A stretch of DNA of 64,000 nucleotides from Actinomycetales bacterium (lineage in GTDB: Bacteria > Actinomycetota > Actinomycetes > S36-B12): assembly GCA_016125355.1 (NCBI GenBank), contig WGLX01000003.1:1-64000 (forward strand), in the 5' to 3' direction. The translations under genes were made by a program, and so were the position numbers. Positions 17,748 to 27,301 of this stretch are shown here, piece after piece. Position 1 is the first letter of the stretch; each line of letters opens with the position of its first letter. The notes beneath the pieces were generated by a model. That model was not told the DNA's origin, made no database searches, and worked only from the letters and a program-made list of their open reading frames with translations.

Positions 17748-19055
17748 TCAGCCCGATCGACTCGCCGCCACGCGGGCCAGCGCATCCGGCCCGGGTGCCG
17801 TGCGGGCCGACACGCGATCCCCCGGCTCGAACGGCACGGCGGCGGTGAGGCCGCCCGTGATGACGACGTCCCCGGCTCGGAGCCGCTCGCCGCGCTCGGC
17901 CAGTCGCGCGACGAGCCAGGCCAGCGCCTGCACCGGATCGCCCATCGCCGCCGACCCGTGACCGCGGCCCACCTCGACCCCATTGCGCTCGAGGACGACC
18001 TCAACGCCGGGCAGGTCGCCGTGCACCTCATCCCCCAGCACGACGAAGCCGGCCGACGAGCCATCGGCGGTGTTCAGGGCCCAGTCGAAACGGTAGCCCT
18101 CCCACACCGAGTCCACCACCTCCAGGGCGAGCCGCCACGTGGCGACGCAGGACCGGACCTCCCCCGCGTCCGCATCGGGGGGAACAGCCGAGCCGAGCAC
18201 CGCCGCGAGCTCCGGTTCGACTCGGGGCTGGGTCACGCCGTCGCCGATCACCGAGCCATCGGGCAGGATCATCGCGCGCGAAAGCGGTCCGAAGTTCGGC
18301 TCGGCAACGCCCATCTGCTCACGCATCACCTGCGAGGTGTAGCCGAGCTTCCAGCCGCCGCGACCTCCACCACGCTCCAGGCGCTCGGTGAGCACCAGCC
18401 CCTGCGCGCGATAGGCCGACGAGGCATCCAGCCCGTGGTCAGCAGGCGCCGGCAGGACCCTGCCGTCGGCCCGGGCGGCCGCGATGCGGGCCGCGAGCAC
18501 GTCCGCGGTGGCCGGCCGGTCGAGCTCGAGCCGGTACTCGACGAGGTCGACGTCGTACCACTCGTGCGTCAGGCCCACCTCGGTCATGCCGAGTCGGCCG
18601 CAGACAGCCCGGCTCGCCCGGTTCTCCGGGCAGACCACCGCGCGCACCAGCCGGAGTCCAGCACGCCGAGATCGTTCGATGAGCGCGCTCGCCGCCTCCG
18701 TGGCATAGCCGTGACCCCACGCCTCAGGGTGCAGGTGCCAGCCGATCTCGAAGGCGTCCGAGGTCGTGCCGTCCGTGCGCGGCAGGGGCGCCAGCAGGAC
18801 GGTGCCGATCGGCGGCCCCACCGAACCCCGGCGTTCGACGGCCCAGATGCCGGAAACGCCCTCGGTGCGCGCCACCCAGCGGGCGATGCGGGCCCGGGCG
18901 TCGTCGAGGTCGTGTGCCGGCTGGGGCACGGCACCGAGGAAGCGGAAGACCTCGGGGCGCGAGTAGATGTCGAGCACCGTCGACGCGTCTTCGTCCGTCC
19001 AGGCGCGGAACTCGAGGCGCTCCGTCGGTTCCGGGACGGCCGGCGGGTCAGGCAC
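17748..19055 (-). CDS. Fusion: N-terminal GNAT acetyltransferase (RimJ-like) + C-terminal 2-keto-4-pentenoate hydratase/FAH-like domain
   Basis: One uninterrupted frame: RLEFRAWTDEDASTVLDIYSRPEVFRFL...GYATEAASALIERSRRAG...RLGMTEVG, then YRAQGLVLTERLERGGGRGGWKLGYTS...GDRVSA. Confidence 0.8.
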   Translation of the reverse strand: MPDPPAVPEPTERLEFRAWTDEDASTVLDIYSRPEVFRFLGAVPQPAHDLDDARARIARWVARTEGVSGIWAVERRGSVGPPIGTVLLAPLPRTDGTTSDAFEIGWHLHPEAWGHGYATEAASALIERSRRAGLRLVRAVVCPENRASRAVCGRLGMTEVGLTHEWYDVDLVEYRLELDRPATADVLAARIAAARADGRVLPAPADHGLDASSAYRAQGLVLTERLERGGGRGGWKLGYTSQVMREQMGVAEPNFGPLSRAMILPDGSVIGDGVTQPRVEPELAAVLGSAVPPDADAGEVRSCVATWRLALEVVDSVWEGYRFDWALNTADGSSAGFVVLGDEVHGDLPGVEVVLERNGVEVGRGHGSAAMGDPVQALAWLVARLAERGERLRAGDVVITGGLTAAVPFEPGDRVSARTAPGPDALARVAASRSG

Positions 19056-19521
19056 CTTCGTAGGCCGCCCGCAGGACGCCGAGGTCCAGCTTGTGCATCT
19101 CGAGCATCGCGGCGGTGGCCCGCGCGGCACCCTCGGCATCCGGCCCCGCGATGAGGCTCGGCAGCTCGGCGGGCACCACCTGCCAGCTCACGCCGAAACG
19201 GTCGACGAGCCAGCCGCACATGCTCTCCTCGCCGCCCTCGGCCAGCCGGTCCCAGTAATAGTCCACCTCAGCCTGGTCCTCGCACGCGATCACGAACGAG
19301 ATGGCGGGCGTGAAGGCGAACATCGGTCCGCCGTTGATGGCGCTGAACGGCCGGCCGTCGAGCTCGAACGACACGACAGGGACGTCCGCCTCCTTGCCGG
19401 GGCGCTCGTCGTGGAACACCTCGTCACCGATGACCCGCGAGTTCGGGAACACCGACACGTAGAAGCGGGCAGCCTCGTGTGCCTGGTCGTCGAACCACAG
19501 GAACGTCGATATCCCCAGCAT
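19048..19521 (-). CDS. VOC-family (PhnB-like) protein
   Basis: STFLWFDDQAHEAARFYVSVFPNSRV...FAFTPAISFVIACEDQAEVDYYWDRL..GG.E..CGWLVDRFGVSWQVVP. Confidence 0.9.
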   Translation of the reverse strand: MLGISTFLWFDDQAHEAARFYVSVFPNSRVIGDEVFHDERPGKEADVPVVSFELDGRPFSAINGGPMFAFTPAISFVIACEDQAEVDYYWDRLAEGGEESMCGWLVDRFGVSWQVVPAELPSLIAGPDAEGAARATAAMLEMHKLDLGVLRAAYEGA

Positions 19522-19545
19522 GGCGCCTCCTCGGCGCCCAGCCTG

Positions 19546-21096
19546 TCAGGAGATGCGCACCGGCGTCCCCGAGATCGGGATGTCCGCTCCTGCGGGCGCC
19601 GTGGCCCCGTCCATGCCGCTGATGACGGTGCCGCCCGGGTTGGGCAACGACGCGGCCGACCCGTCGTCGGTGTACGCGACGAAGAACGGCGCGCCACCTC
19701 TGTCGAAGTTGCACTGGACGACGACGCCGGTGGTGGTGCACCCGAGGAAGGTGGAGCCGACCAGCCAGTCGCGGATGCGTCCGTAGGCCGTCGTCGCCGG
19801 GTAGCCGTTCCACATCTGGATGCCCAGCAGCCGGTACTCGGGCGTCCAGCCGTACCAGAAGCTGCGGGCGATCCCGTACCGAAGGGAGTCGACGTACGTG
19901 CGGCCCACGTAGCCGGCGATCTCGTCGTCGGGGATCGTGCGGGCGGCCTCGCCGGAGCCCGGGTTGGTGATCCCGTAGTTGATCTCGGTCTCCCAGATGG
20001 GCTTCTTCGGCGCGCCTGCGATGTCGAGCGCGATGTGCATCATGCCGAGCAGGTACGCGCGGTCCTTCGGGGTACCGGAGGCCAGCGGGTACAGGTGGAC
20101 GGAGAACGCGTCGATCGGCCAGCCGAACTCCTTGAGCGCGGCGAGGTAGTCCGGGTAGAACTCGGTGAAGCCCTTGACCCAGCGCGAGCCCGTCGAGGCC
20201 GCCACCACAGTGGCACCGGGCTGGGCGTCCTTGATTATGCGGTAGGCCCGCGCGGTGAGGTCCGCCATCAGCTGAGGCGTCCCCCGCCAGAACTGCGAGA
20301 TGTTCGCCTCGTTCCAGATCTGGTAGGCGGAGATCCGGCCGCCGTACCGGTTGACGACCGCGCGGACGTAGTCCTCGAACATCGCCGGGTCCTTCATCGG
20401 CATGGACGATCCCGGACCGGCGAACTCGGCCCCCGGCGCCTGCGCGACGGCAGCCCACGCGGGCGTGCCGCCGAGCACGAGCAGCACCTCCTGGCCGGCG
20501 GCCTGCGCCTGCGCGACCTGACGGTCGAGGGCGCCCCACGAGTACTGCCCGGGGCTCTTCTCGATCTGGTTCCACGACGTCGAGGTGTCCCACAGCCGCA
20601 CACTCCCGGCGAACTCCGGCACCCCCCGGATCGGGTGGTTGCCGAACAGCGTGCCCGACACGGGCACGCCTGACGCCGCATCCGCCGCGTCGGGGGCGGT
20701 GGGCTGGTACGGGCTGGTGATGCGCGCGCTGATCTGCCACTGCTGGCGGGGCGAGTCCTTGCCCGTGACCACCGCACGGAGCCAGACGCGCCCCGTCGTC
20801 TCGCCGGTCTGGATGGCGAAGTCCTTGTCGCCTCCGGCCTGCGGCACCTTCCAGGTGCTGATCCTGACGAACTTCTTCCCGTCCCGTGAGGCCAGGAGGG
20901 AGCCGGTGCGTGGCTTCGAGCCGATGTTCGGAGGCACCGTAACGGTCAGTGGCAGCTCCCCGTAGGCGGGCGCCTCCTTCGGTGCCGTCATCTTCAGCGG
21001 GATCCGCTCCGCCGTGGTCTGTGCGCTGGCCGCCGTCGTCGGCAGCAGGACGGCGGCGACGGCAGCCACCAGCAGCCCACTCAGCAGGCGTCTCAT
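19546..21096 (-). CDS. Secreted glycoside hydrolase-like protein (GH39/clan A-like)
   Basis: Signal peptide MRRLLSGLLVAAVAAVLLPTTAASAQ; YQIWNEANISQFWRGT and KPIWETEINYG catalytic-Glu-like motifs. Confidence 0.75.
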   Translation of the reverse strand: MRRLLSGLLVAAVAAVLLPTTAASAQTTAERIPLKMTAPKEAPAYGELPLTVTVPPNIGSKPRTGSLLASRDGKKFVRISTWKVPQAGGDKDFAIQTGETTGRVWLRAVVTGKDSPRQQWQISARITSPYQPTAPDAADAASGVPVSGTLFGNHPIRGVPEFAGSVRLWDTSTSWNQIEKSPGQYSWGALDRQVAQAQAAGQEVLLVLGGTPAWAAVAQAPGAEFAGPGSSMPMKDPAMFEDYVRAVVNRYGGRISAYQIWNEANISQFWRGTPQLMADLTARAYRIIKDAQPGATVVAASTGSRWVKGFTEFYPDYLAALKEFGWPIDAFSVHLYPLASGTPKDRAYLLGMMHIALDIAGAPKKPIWETEINYGITNPGSGEAARTIPDDEIAGYVGRTYVDSLRYGIARSFWYGWTPEYRLLGIQMWNGYPATTAYGRIRDWLVGSTFLGCTTTGVVVQCNFDRGGAPFFVAYTDDGSAASLPNPGGTVISGMDGATAPAGADIPISGTPVRIS

Positions 21097-21398
21097 CGGG
21101 GTCCTCCATATTCACGCGTCACGGTGGCCACCGTGACGTCGTACTCCTCGTAGAAGTCGGCGATCCCCCGCTTCTGCGCCTCTCGGTGCTCGACGTTCTC
21201 TCTCCAGTATCGGACGCTGTCCTCGTCGGTGAACCATGCGACGGTGATCCCCTGACGCGTCCCCGGATCGCGCACGCTGGTCATGCGGAGGAACCCCGGC
21301 TGCTCGGCGGCCAGCGTCGCCATCCGGTCGGCCATCTCCGCGTACTCGGCATCGTGCGTGCGGGTGCGTCGCGATGTGAACACCGCAACCACGGCCAT
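21093..21398 (-). CDS. Antibiotic biosynthesis monooxygenase (ABM)-like protein
   Basis: MAVVAVFTSRRTRTHDAEYAEMADRMATLAAEQPGFLRMTSVRDP...VAWFTDEDSVRYWRENVEHREAQ. Confidence 0.8.
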   Translation of the reverse strand: MAVVAVFTSRRTRTHDAEYAEMADRMATLAAEQPGFLRMTSVRDPGTRQGITVAWFTDEDSVRYWRENVEHREAQKRGIADFYEEYDVTVATVTREYGGPR

Positions 21399-21462
21399 GC
21401 CGCCCCTCCCCCTCCCGGTCGCCTCCGACGCACGTGTCCCCCGACAACCATAAACTCGCGAC

Positions 21463-22257
21463 ATGAGCCAGCGTATCTACAGCGGTCCGCGAGCGGACCG
21501 GCACCGAGGTCCGTCGCGCTGGCTCGTGTGGCTTCCCTGGGCGTTCGCAGCCCTGACGATCCTCGGCCAGATCGTCTGGGTGCTGGCGGGTGACGCGAAG
21601 ACGGTGTTCACGGTCCTCACCGTGGTGACCTTCTTCCTCGCCAGCGCCAGCCACGCCGTCGTCAACCGCGGGTGGGGCTGGGCGGCCGGCTACCTGGCCA
21701 TCTCCCTCGCGTTCGGCTGGGGCATCGAACGGCTCGGGCTGGCCACCTCGTTCCCCTTCGGCACCTACTCCTACAGCGACGTGCTGGGGCCGGCCATCAG
21801 CGGCGTGCCCCTCGTCATCCCGCTCGCCTGGTCGATGATGGCCTACCCGTGCCTGCTCGCCGCCCAGCGGCTGACCACGACAGGGGTCGGCACCGCCCTG
21901 GTCGGCGGCTGGGTGCTCGCCGCGTGGGATCTGTTCCTGGATCCGCAGATGGTCGGCGAGGGCTACTGGACGTGGTCGGACACCGGCTGGGCCCTGCCCG
22001 GCATGGCCGACATCCCGCTGCAGAACAACCTCGGCTGGCTGCTGAGCTCGATCGTCCTCATGGCGCTGCTCAACCTGCTCCCCCGCAAGGCGGCCAACGA
22101 CGGCGTCCCCATCCTCATGATCGCCTGGGTGTACTTCTCCAGCGTGCTCGCGAACCTGGTCTTCTTCGGACGGCCAGGGGTCGCCCTGTGGGGTGGCGTG
22201 TGCATGGGCCTGGTGGTCATCCCCTACCTGTGGCGCTCGTGGAGCGAGCCGCAGTGA
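21463..22257 (+). CDS. cruF: Carotenoid 1',2'-hydratase, CruF family
   Basis: GRWGIERLGLATSFPFGTYSYSDVLGP-type motif, AWDLFLDPQMVGEGYWTW; multi-TM. Confidence 0.85.
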   Translation: MSQRIYSGPRADRHRGPSRWLVWLPWAFAALTILGQIVWVLAGDAKTVFTVLTVVTFFLASASHAVVNRGWGWAAGYLAISLAFGWGIERLGLATSFPFGTYSYSDVLGPAISGVPLVIPLAWSMMAYPCLLAAQRLTTTGVGTALVGGWVLAAWDLFLDPQMVGEGYWTWSDTGWALPGMADIPLQNNLGWLLSSIVLMALLNLLPRKAANDGVPILMIAWVYFSSVLANLVFFGRPGVALWGGVCMGLVVIPYLWRSWSEPQ

Positions 22258-23450
22258 GGGGGCGTACCAGGGCCAGCCTCCTCGTCGCCGTCGGCACCGC
22301 GATCGCGGCTGCCCTCGCGGCGCATGCGGCTGCGAACATCCGCGGCCTGCGGCACCCCGTCGCGCCATCGTCGGACGTCGACGAGCGGGTCAGTGTGCTC
22401 ATCCCGGCACGCGATGAGGCGGCGCACATCGGGGCCACGGTCCGCAGCGCACTGGTGCAGGTCGGCGTCCCCGGGCTCGAGGTCATCGTCCTCGACGACG
22501 ACTCCTCGGATGCCACACCCGCGATCGTGACCGCCATCGCCGAGGGGCGCCCCGAGGGCGGGGCCGCACTCGTCCTCCACCGCGGCGGACCTGAGCCGGT
22601 GCCCGATGGCTGGCTCGGCAAGCCGTGGGCGTGTGCGCGGCTGGCGGACCGCGCGCAAGGGACGGTCCTCGTCTTCGTCGACGCGGACGTCGCACTGGCT
22701 CCCGACGCCATTGCCGCCCTCGTTGCGACGATGCGCGGGGACGGCTTCGCCCTGGTCGCGCCGTATCCGCGGCAGATCATGGGGAGTTGGCTGGAGCGGC
22801 TGGTCCAGCCCCTGCTCACCTGGTCGTGGATCTCCACCCTGCCGTTGCGGTGGGCCGAGACCTCGTCACGACCGTCCCTGTCCGCGGCGAACGGGCAGCT
22901 GCTCGCCGTGGACGCGGCGGCCTACCGCGCCGCCGGCGGGCACGCCGTCGTCCGCGACGAGGTGATCGAGGATGTCGCCCTCATGCGGGCCGTCAAGCGT
23001 GCGGGCCACCGGACGACCACGGTCGACGGGTCCGCGCTCGCCACCTGCCGCATGTACGACGGTCCCCGGTCGCTGGTCGACGGCTACAGCAAGTCGCTCT
23101 GGTCGGCCTTCGGCGGCCCGGCCGGGTCCGTGGGCGTCAATGCCCTGCTGCTCGTCGGCTACGTCGTTCCCGCTGCGGCGATGCTCGGGGCTCGGCGCCC
23201 GCGGACGCGACTCGTCGGGGCCCTGGGCTACAGCGCCGGCGTGGCCAGCCGGGTGCTGGTGGCGCGGGCAACCGACGAGCGCGCGCTGCCGGACGCATTC
23301 GCCCACCCCGCGTCGATCCTCGCGTTCTCCACCCTGAACGTCATCTCGTGGGTGCGGCACCGCCGCGGCACGAACTCGTGGAAGGGCCGCCCGGTCGTGG
23401 TCGGCGCAGTCGGGCGCCGGCCCACGGAGTCCTCGGAGGCCGCCGCATGA
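22254..23450 (+). CDS. Family 2 glycosyltransferase (CruG-like candidate)
   Basis: RVSVLIPARDEAAHIGATVRSAL...VIVLDDDSSDAT...VFVDADVALAPDA...; start overlaps cruF stop. Confidence 0.8.
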   Translation: MRGRTRASLLVAVGTAIAAALAAHAAANIRGLRHPVAPSSDVDERVSVLIPARDEAAHIGATVRSALVQVGVPGLEVIVLDDDSSDATPAIVTAIAEGRPEGGAALVLHRGGPEPVPDGWLGKPWACARLADRAQGTVLVFVDADVALAPDAIAALVATMRGDGFALVAPYPRQIMGSWLERLVQPLLTWSWISTLPLRWAETSSRPSLSAANGQLLAVDAAAYRAAGGHAVVRDEVIEDVALMRAVKRAGHRTTTVDGSALATCRMYDGPRSLVDGYSKSLWSAFGGPAGSVGVNALLLVGYVVPAAAMLGARRPRTRLVGALGYSAGVASRVLVARATDERALPDAFAHPASILAFSTLNVISWVRHRRGTNSWKGRPVVVGAVGRRPTESSEAAA

Positions 23451-24979
23451 GCCGCGTCGTCGTCATCGGCGGAGGCGTCGGCGGGCTGGCGGTCGCGGCC
23501 CGCCTGGCCGTCAAGCGCCACCAGGTCGTCCTCCTCGAACGGGCCCCCGAGTTCGGGGGCAAGCTCGCGACCTACCGACGCGACGGGTTCGCCTTCGACA
23601 CCGGTCCCAGCCTGTTCACCCTGCCGGCCGTCTACCGCGACCTGTTCCTCAAGACCGGGCGACCGCTGGAGGAGGAGGTCGACCTCCAGCCGGTCGAGCC
23701 GGCCTTCGGGTACCACTTCGCCGACGGATCCTCGGTCACGGTCCCTGGCGTCGACCCCGCTCGCGCCGCGAAGGCCTTCCAGGAGGCGTTCGGGGGCAGT
23801 GCGGGTGCCCACTGGCTCCGGCTCATCGAGCGCGGGTCGCAGATGTGGCGGATCACGCGCGGCCCGTTCCTGCAGTCACCGCTGGACGGATGGCGGACCC
23901 TGCTCAAGGTCGCCAACCCAGCGGACGTGCGCACCGTCGCCCCGATGTCGACGCTGCGGGCCCTCGGCAGGCAGTACCTCGACGACTGGCGGCTGCGGCA
24001 GGTCCTTGACCGCTACGCGACCTACAGCGGCTCCGACCCGCGCCGGGCGCCAGCCGTCCTCGCCACCATCCCCTACATGGAGGAGACGTTCGGCGCCTGG
24101 CATCTCGGGGGCGGCCTTGGCACCCTGGCCGACGCACTCGTCCGCCGGTGCGAGAAGGTCGGTGTCGACCTCCGCCCGTCGACCGATGCCGTGGAGATCG
24201 TCCTGCGCGACGGCTCCGTGGCCGGGGTTCGCCTGGCCTCCGGCGAGGTCATGGATGCGGACCTCGTCGTCGCGAACGCGGACGCGCAGCAGGTCTACGG
24301 CCACCTGCTCGAGGACCCGCGCGCCCGCAAGGTCAGCCGCGACCTCGATCGTCGGCCCGCCGCACTCTCCGGCTTCGTGATGCTCCTGGCCGTGTCAGGC
24401 CGCACTCCCGGCATCCGGCACCACAACGTCTGGTTCCCCCGCGACTACGACGCCGAGTTCGACGCGCTGTTCGGCCGCCGGGTGCAGCCGATCGCGGAAC
24501 CGGCGATCTACGCCTGCGTGCCCGACGATCCGGCCATGCGGCCCGACGCCGACTCCGAGTCCTGGTTCATCCTCATCAACGCCCCTCGTCACGGTGACGG
24601 CCGCGACGGCACGTTCGACTGGGACGCGCCCGGTGCGGCCGATACGTATGCCGATGCGCTGCTCGACCAGCTCGCCGCACGCGGGACGGACATCCGAGCG
24701 CGCGTGCGCTGGCGGGAACTGCGGACGCCCGCCGACCTCGAGCGGCGCACGGGGGCGCCGGGCGGGTCGATCTACGGCTCGGCCAGCAACGGCGCGCGAG
24801 CGGCGTTCCAGCGACCGGCCAACCGCTCACCCATCCCGGGGCTGTACCTCGTCGGCGGGTCCGCTCATCCCGGCGGCGGGCTGCCGTTGGTGGGGATGGG
24901 GGCGGAGATCGTGGCCGACCTCATCGGCCGCCCCGCCGGCGCCCCGGCACCGGGCACCGGGCCGGCCTGCTCGACCTGA
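23447..24979 (+). CDS. CrtI/CrtD-family carotenoid desaturase
   Basis: VVVIGGGVGGLAVAARLA...FGGKLATYRRDGFAFDTGPSLFTLP...GLYLVGGSAHPGGGLPLVGMGAEIVADL. Confidence 0.88.
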   Translation: MSRVVVIGGGVGGLAVAARLAVKRHQVVLLERAPEFGGKLATYRRDGFAFDTGPSLFTLPAVYRDLFLKTGRPLEEEVDLQPVEPAFGYHFADGSSVTVPGVDPARAAKAFQEAFGGSAGAHWLRLIERGSQMWRITRGPFLQSPLDGWRTLLKVANPADVRTVAPMSTLRALGRQYLDDWRLRQVLDRYATYSGSDPRRAPAVLATIPYMEETFGAWHLGGGLGTLADALVRRCEKVGVDLRPSTDAVEIVLRDGSVAGVRLASGEVMDADLVVANADAQQVYGHLLEDPRARKVSRDLDRRPAALSGFVMLLAVSGRTPGIRHHNVWFPRDYDAEFDALFGRRVQPIAEPAIYACVPDDPAMRPDADSESWFILINAPRHGDGRDGTFDWDAPGAADTYADALLDQLAARGTDIRARVRWRELRTPADLERRTGAPGGSIYGSASNGARAAFQRPANRSPIPGLYLVGGSAHPGGGLPLVGMGAEIVADLIGRPAGAPAPGTGPACST

Positions 24980-25082
24980 TCCGCGCCGACCCCTCGGCCT
25001 TTCCACCCCCTTCCGCCGGAGGCGCACTTAGGTCTACCTTTCCTCTGAGCCGCGTGGGGCGGCGAGCCATCGAGGAGGCCGC

Positions 25083-25781
25083 ATGTCACCACGGGTCCGC
25101 ACGCTGTCACTGCTCCTGGGGGCCGCGCTCATCGCCGGCAGCGCGGCCTTCGCCCCGGTCGCCCAGGCCCAGGCCCCCACCCGGCCCACCGTCAAGGTCA
25201 AGTGCGTGAGCAAGTCCACCGGCTTCGCCCGCTACTCGAGGAGCGGCAGCTGCCGGCGGACCGAACGCGTCGACCGCAAGCCCTGCGCCAAGGGCGGCTC
25301 CTGCGTCGTCGGTGACGTCGGGCCCGGCCGCGGCAAGGTGTTCTATGCGGCCAGGACCAAGCAGGCGTGGGGCCGGTACCTCGAGGTCGCGCCCCCGACG
25401 TGGATGGCCGACGGCGACCCCAACGTCGACTGGTGCGACAACCTCGTCGATCAGTCGCTCCCGGGCACCCAGGCCACGGGGATCGGTGCCGGCAAGGCCA
25501 ACACCGCGGTGATGGTCGGCGCGTGCACGAGTGGTGCCGCCAATTCCGTCGCGGCCTACCAGGGAGGCGGGAAGTCCGACTGGTACCTGCCGTCCAAGGA
25601 CGAGCTGCGGGCACTCTTCCTCCGCCAGAAGGTGAGCAGTGGCTTCCAGCTGCACGGCTACTGGAGCTCGTCGGAGGAGAACACCAACACGGCGTGGATG
25701 CAGGACTTCTACGCCGACTACACCCCCGCGCCGTCCGACAAGGGCTTCGCCAACTACGTACGGCCGATCCGGGCCTTCTGA
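25083..25781 (+). CDS. Secreted DUF1566 (Lcl C-terminal)-like protein
   Basis: Signal peptide; DWYLPSKDELRALFLRQ...YWSSSEENTNTAWMQDFY...YVRPIRAF. Confidence 0.7.
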   Translation: MSPRVRTLSLLLGAALIAGSAAFAPVAQAQAPTRPTVKVKCVSKSTGFARYSRSGSCRRTERVDRKPCAKGGSCVVGDVGPGRGKVFYAARTKQAWGRYLEVAPPTWMADGDPNVDWCDNLVDQSLPGTQATGIGAGKANTAVMVGACTSGAANSVAAYQGGGKSDWYLPSKDELRALFLRQKVSSGFQLHGYWSSSEENTNTAWMQDFYADYTPAPSDKGFANYVRPIRAF

Positions 25782-25797
25782 GACCGCGCCCTGCCGT

Positions 25798-27288
25798 CTA
25801 GCTTCCCTGGAGCCACCGGGCCAGGCGGCCCCGTCGCGACACGTCCCGCATGCGCTCCTCGGTCGCCGCGCGCGCCTCCTCGGTGGTGACGAGGAGCAGC
25901 CGGTCCCCGGCCCGCACGCGGGTGTGCACGTCGGGGGCGACGGCCCGCTCCCCGCGGACGATCAGGGCGACGACGGACCCCTCCGGAAGGCCGAGCTCGG
26001 TCACGAACGTACCCACGAGGTGCGAGTCGGCCGGCACCTCGACGCCCAGCACCTGGGCGGCCATCCCATCGAGCGGCGCCGCCTCCACCTCCAGCTCCAC
26101 GGCCTCCTCCACGGTCACCACGCCGAGCCGGGTGCCGGCAAGCCGGATCAGCGGCACCTGCACGATGATGAGGATGAGGACGACGATCAGCGTCACGTCG
26201 AACACCAACCGGCCACCCGGAACTCCCAGCCCCAGGGGGATGGCGGCGAACACGATGGGGACCGCACCACGCAAGCCGGCGATGCCGGCGAACGCGATCG
26301 TCTGACGCGGCAGCCGGAACGGCAGCAGAGCCACGAGGGCGGCCAGCGGCCGGGCGAGCAGGAGGATGATCGCGGCCACGACCAGCGCGTACGGCAGCGC
26401 ATCGGGCAGCGACTGGACGTCGGCCAGGGCGCCCAGCATGAAGAACAGCCCGATCTCCGCGATCCACGCCAGGCCGTCGGCGAACCCGATGATGGACCGG
26501 CGATGCGGCAGCCGGGCGGCCGACCCGATGATCACCGCCGACACGTACACGGCGAGGAAGCCGGAAGAGTGCACGACGTCGGCCAGCCCATAGGCTCCGA
26601 CCAGCAGCGCGAGTGCGGCGATGGGGTACAGGCCGACCGCGGGCAGTGCCAGGCGCGGCAGCAGCCACCGGCCGGCGTACCCGACCGCCAGGCCGACCAG
26701 CGCCCCGCCGATCAGCTCGGCGACCACGAGCAAGGGCACCTGCCACCAGGATCCGTCGTCGAGCGAGCCGCTCGAGACGATGGACACGAGCACGACGACC
26801 GGCGCGTCGTTGAACCCCGCCTCGGCCTCGAGCAGTGTCCGGACGCGCAGGGAGATGTGCATGCGGCGCATGACCGAGAACACCGCTGCGGCGTCCGTCG
26901 CTGCCAGCACCGCGCCGATGAGGATGGCGTTCTGCAGGGAGACGTCCAGGAGCCACACCAGCGGAATCGCGACGATCGCGATGCTCACCGCCACGCCGAC
27001 CGATGCCATGGTGATCGCCGGCCACATCACCGGGCGCAGCTGCTCCACCCGGGTGGTCAGGCCGCCCTGCGCGAGGATGAGCACCAGGGCGGAATAGCCC
27101 AGCACGGTCGCCAGCTGCGCGTCGCTGACGTGCAGGTCCGGGAAGGCGCTTCCCAGCACCAGGCCCAGGAGCAGGTACAGCAGCAGGCCCGGGACGCCGA
27201 GCCGTCCGGCCAGGCGCACGCCGATGACCGACACGAGGACGATCGACGCGCCGATGAGCAGCGCGACCGCGAGCTCCTCGAGCGTCAT
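25798..27288 (-). CDS. CPA1-type potassium/proton antiporter with C-terminal TrkA-C domain
   Basis: GVLAATDAAAVFSVMRR, AGFNDAPVVVLV motifs; C-terminal RAGDRLLLVTT; 12 TM-like segments. Confidence 0.88.
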   Translation of the reverse strand: MTLEELAVALLIGASIVLVSVIGVRLAGRLGVPGLLLYLLLGLVLGSAFPDLHVSDAQLATVLGYSALVLILAQGGLTTRVEQLRPVMWPAITMASVGVAVSIAIVAIPLVWLLDVSLQNAILIGAVLAATDAAAVFSVMRRMHISLRVRTLLEAEAGFNDAPVVVLVSIVSSGSLDDGSWWQVPLLVVAELIGGALVGLAVGYAGRWLLPRLALPAVGLYPIAALALLVGAYGLADVVHSSGFLAVYVSAVIIGSAARLPHRRSIIGFADGLAWIAEIGLFFMLGALADVQSLPDALPYALVVAAIILLLARPLAALVALLPFRLPRQTIAFAGIAGLRGAVPIVFAAIPLGLGVPGGRLVFDVTLIVVLILIIVQVPLIRLAGTRLGVVTVEEAVELEVEAAPLDGMAAQVLGVEVPADSHLVGTFVTELGLPEGSVVALIVRGERAVAPDVHTRVRAGDRLLLVTTEEARAATEERMRDVSRRGRLARWLQGS

Positions 27289-27301
27289 GGCATCCCCCGG
27301 C

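Noticed and set aside
19048-21398. Possible secondary-metabolite cluster from VOC + GH + ABM genes
   Set aside because: These are generic enzyme families with no core biosynthetic gene; adjacency alone is weak evidence.
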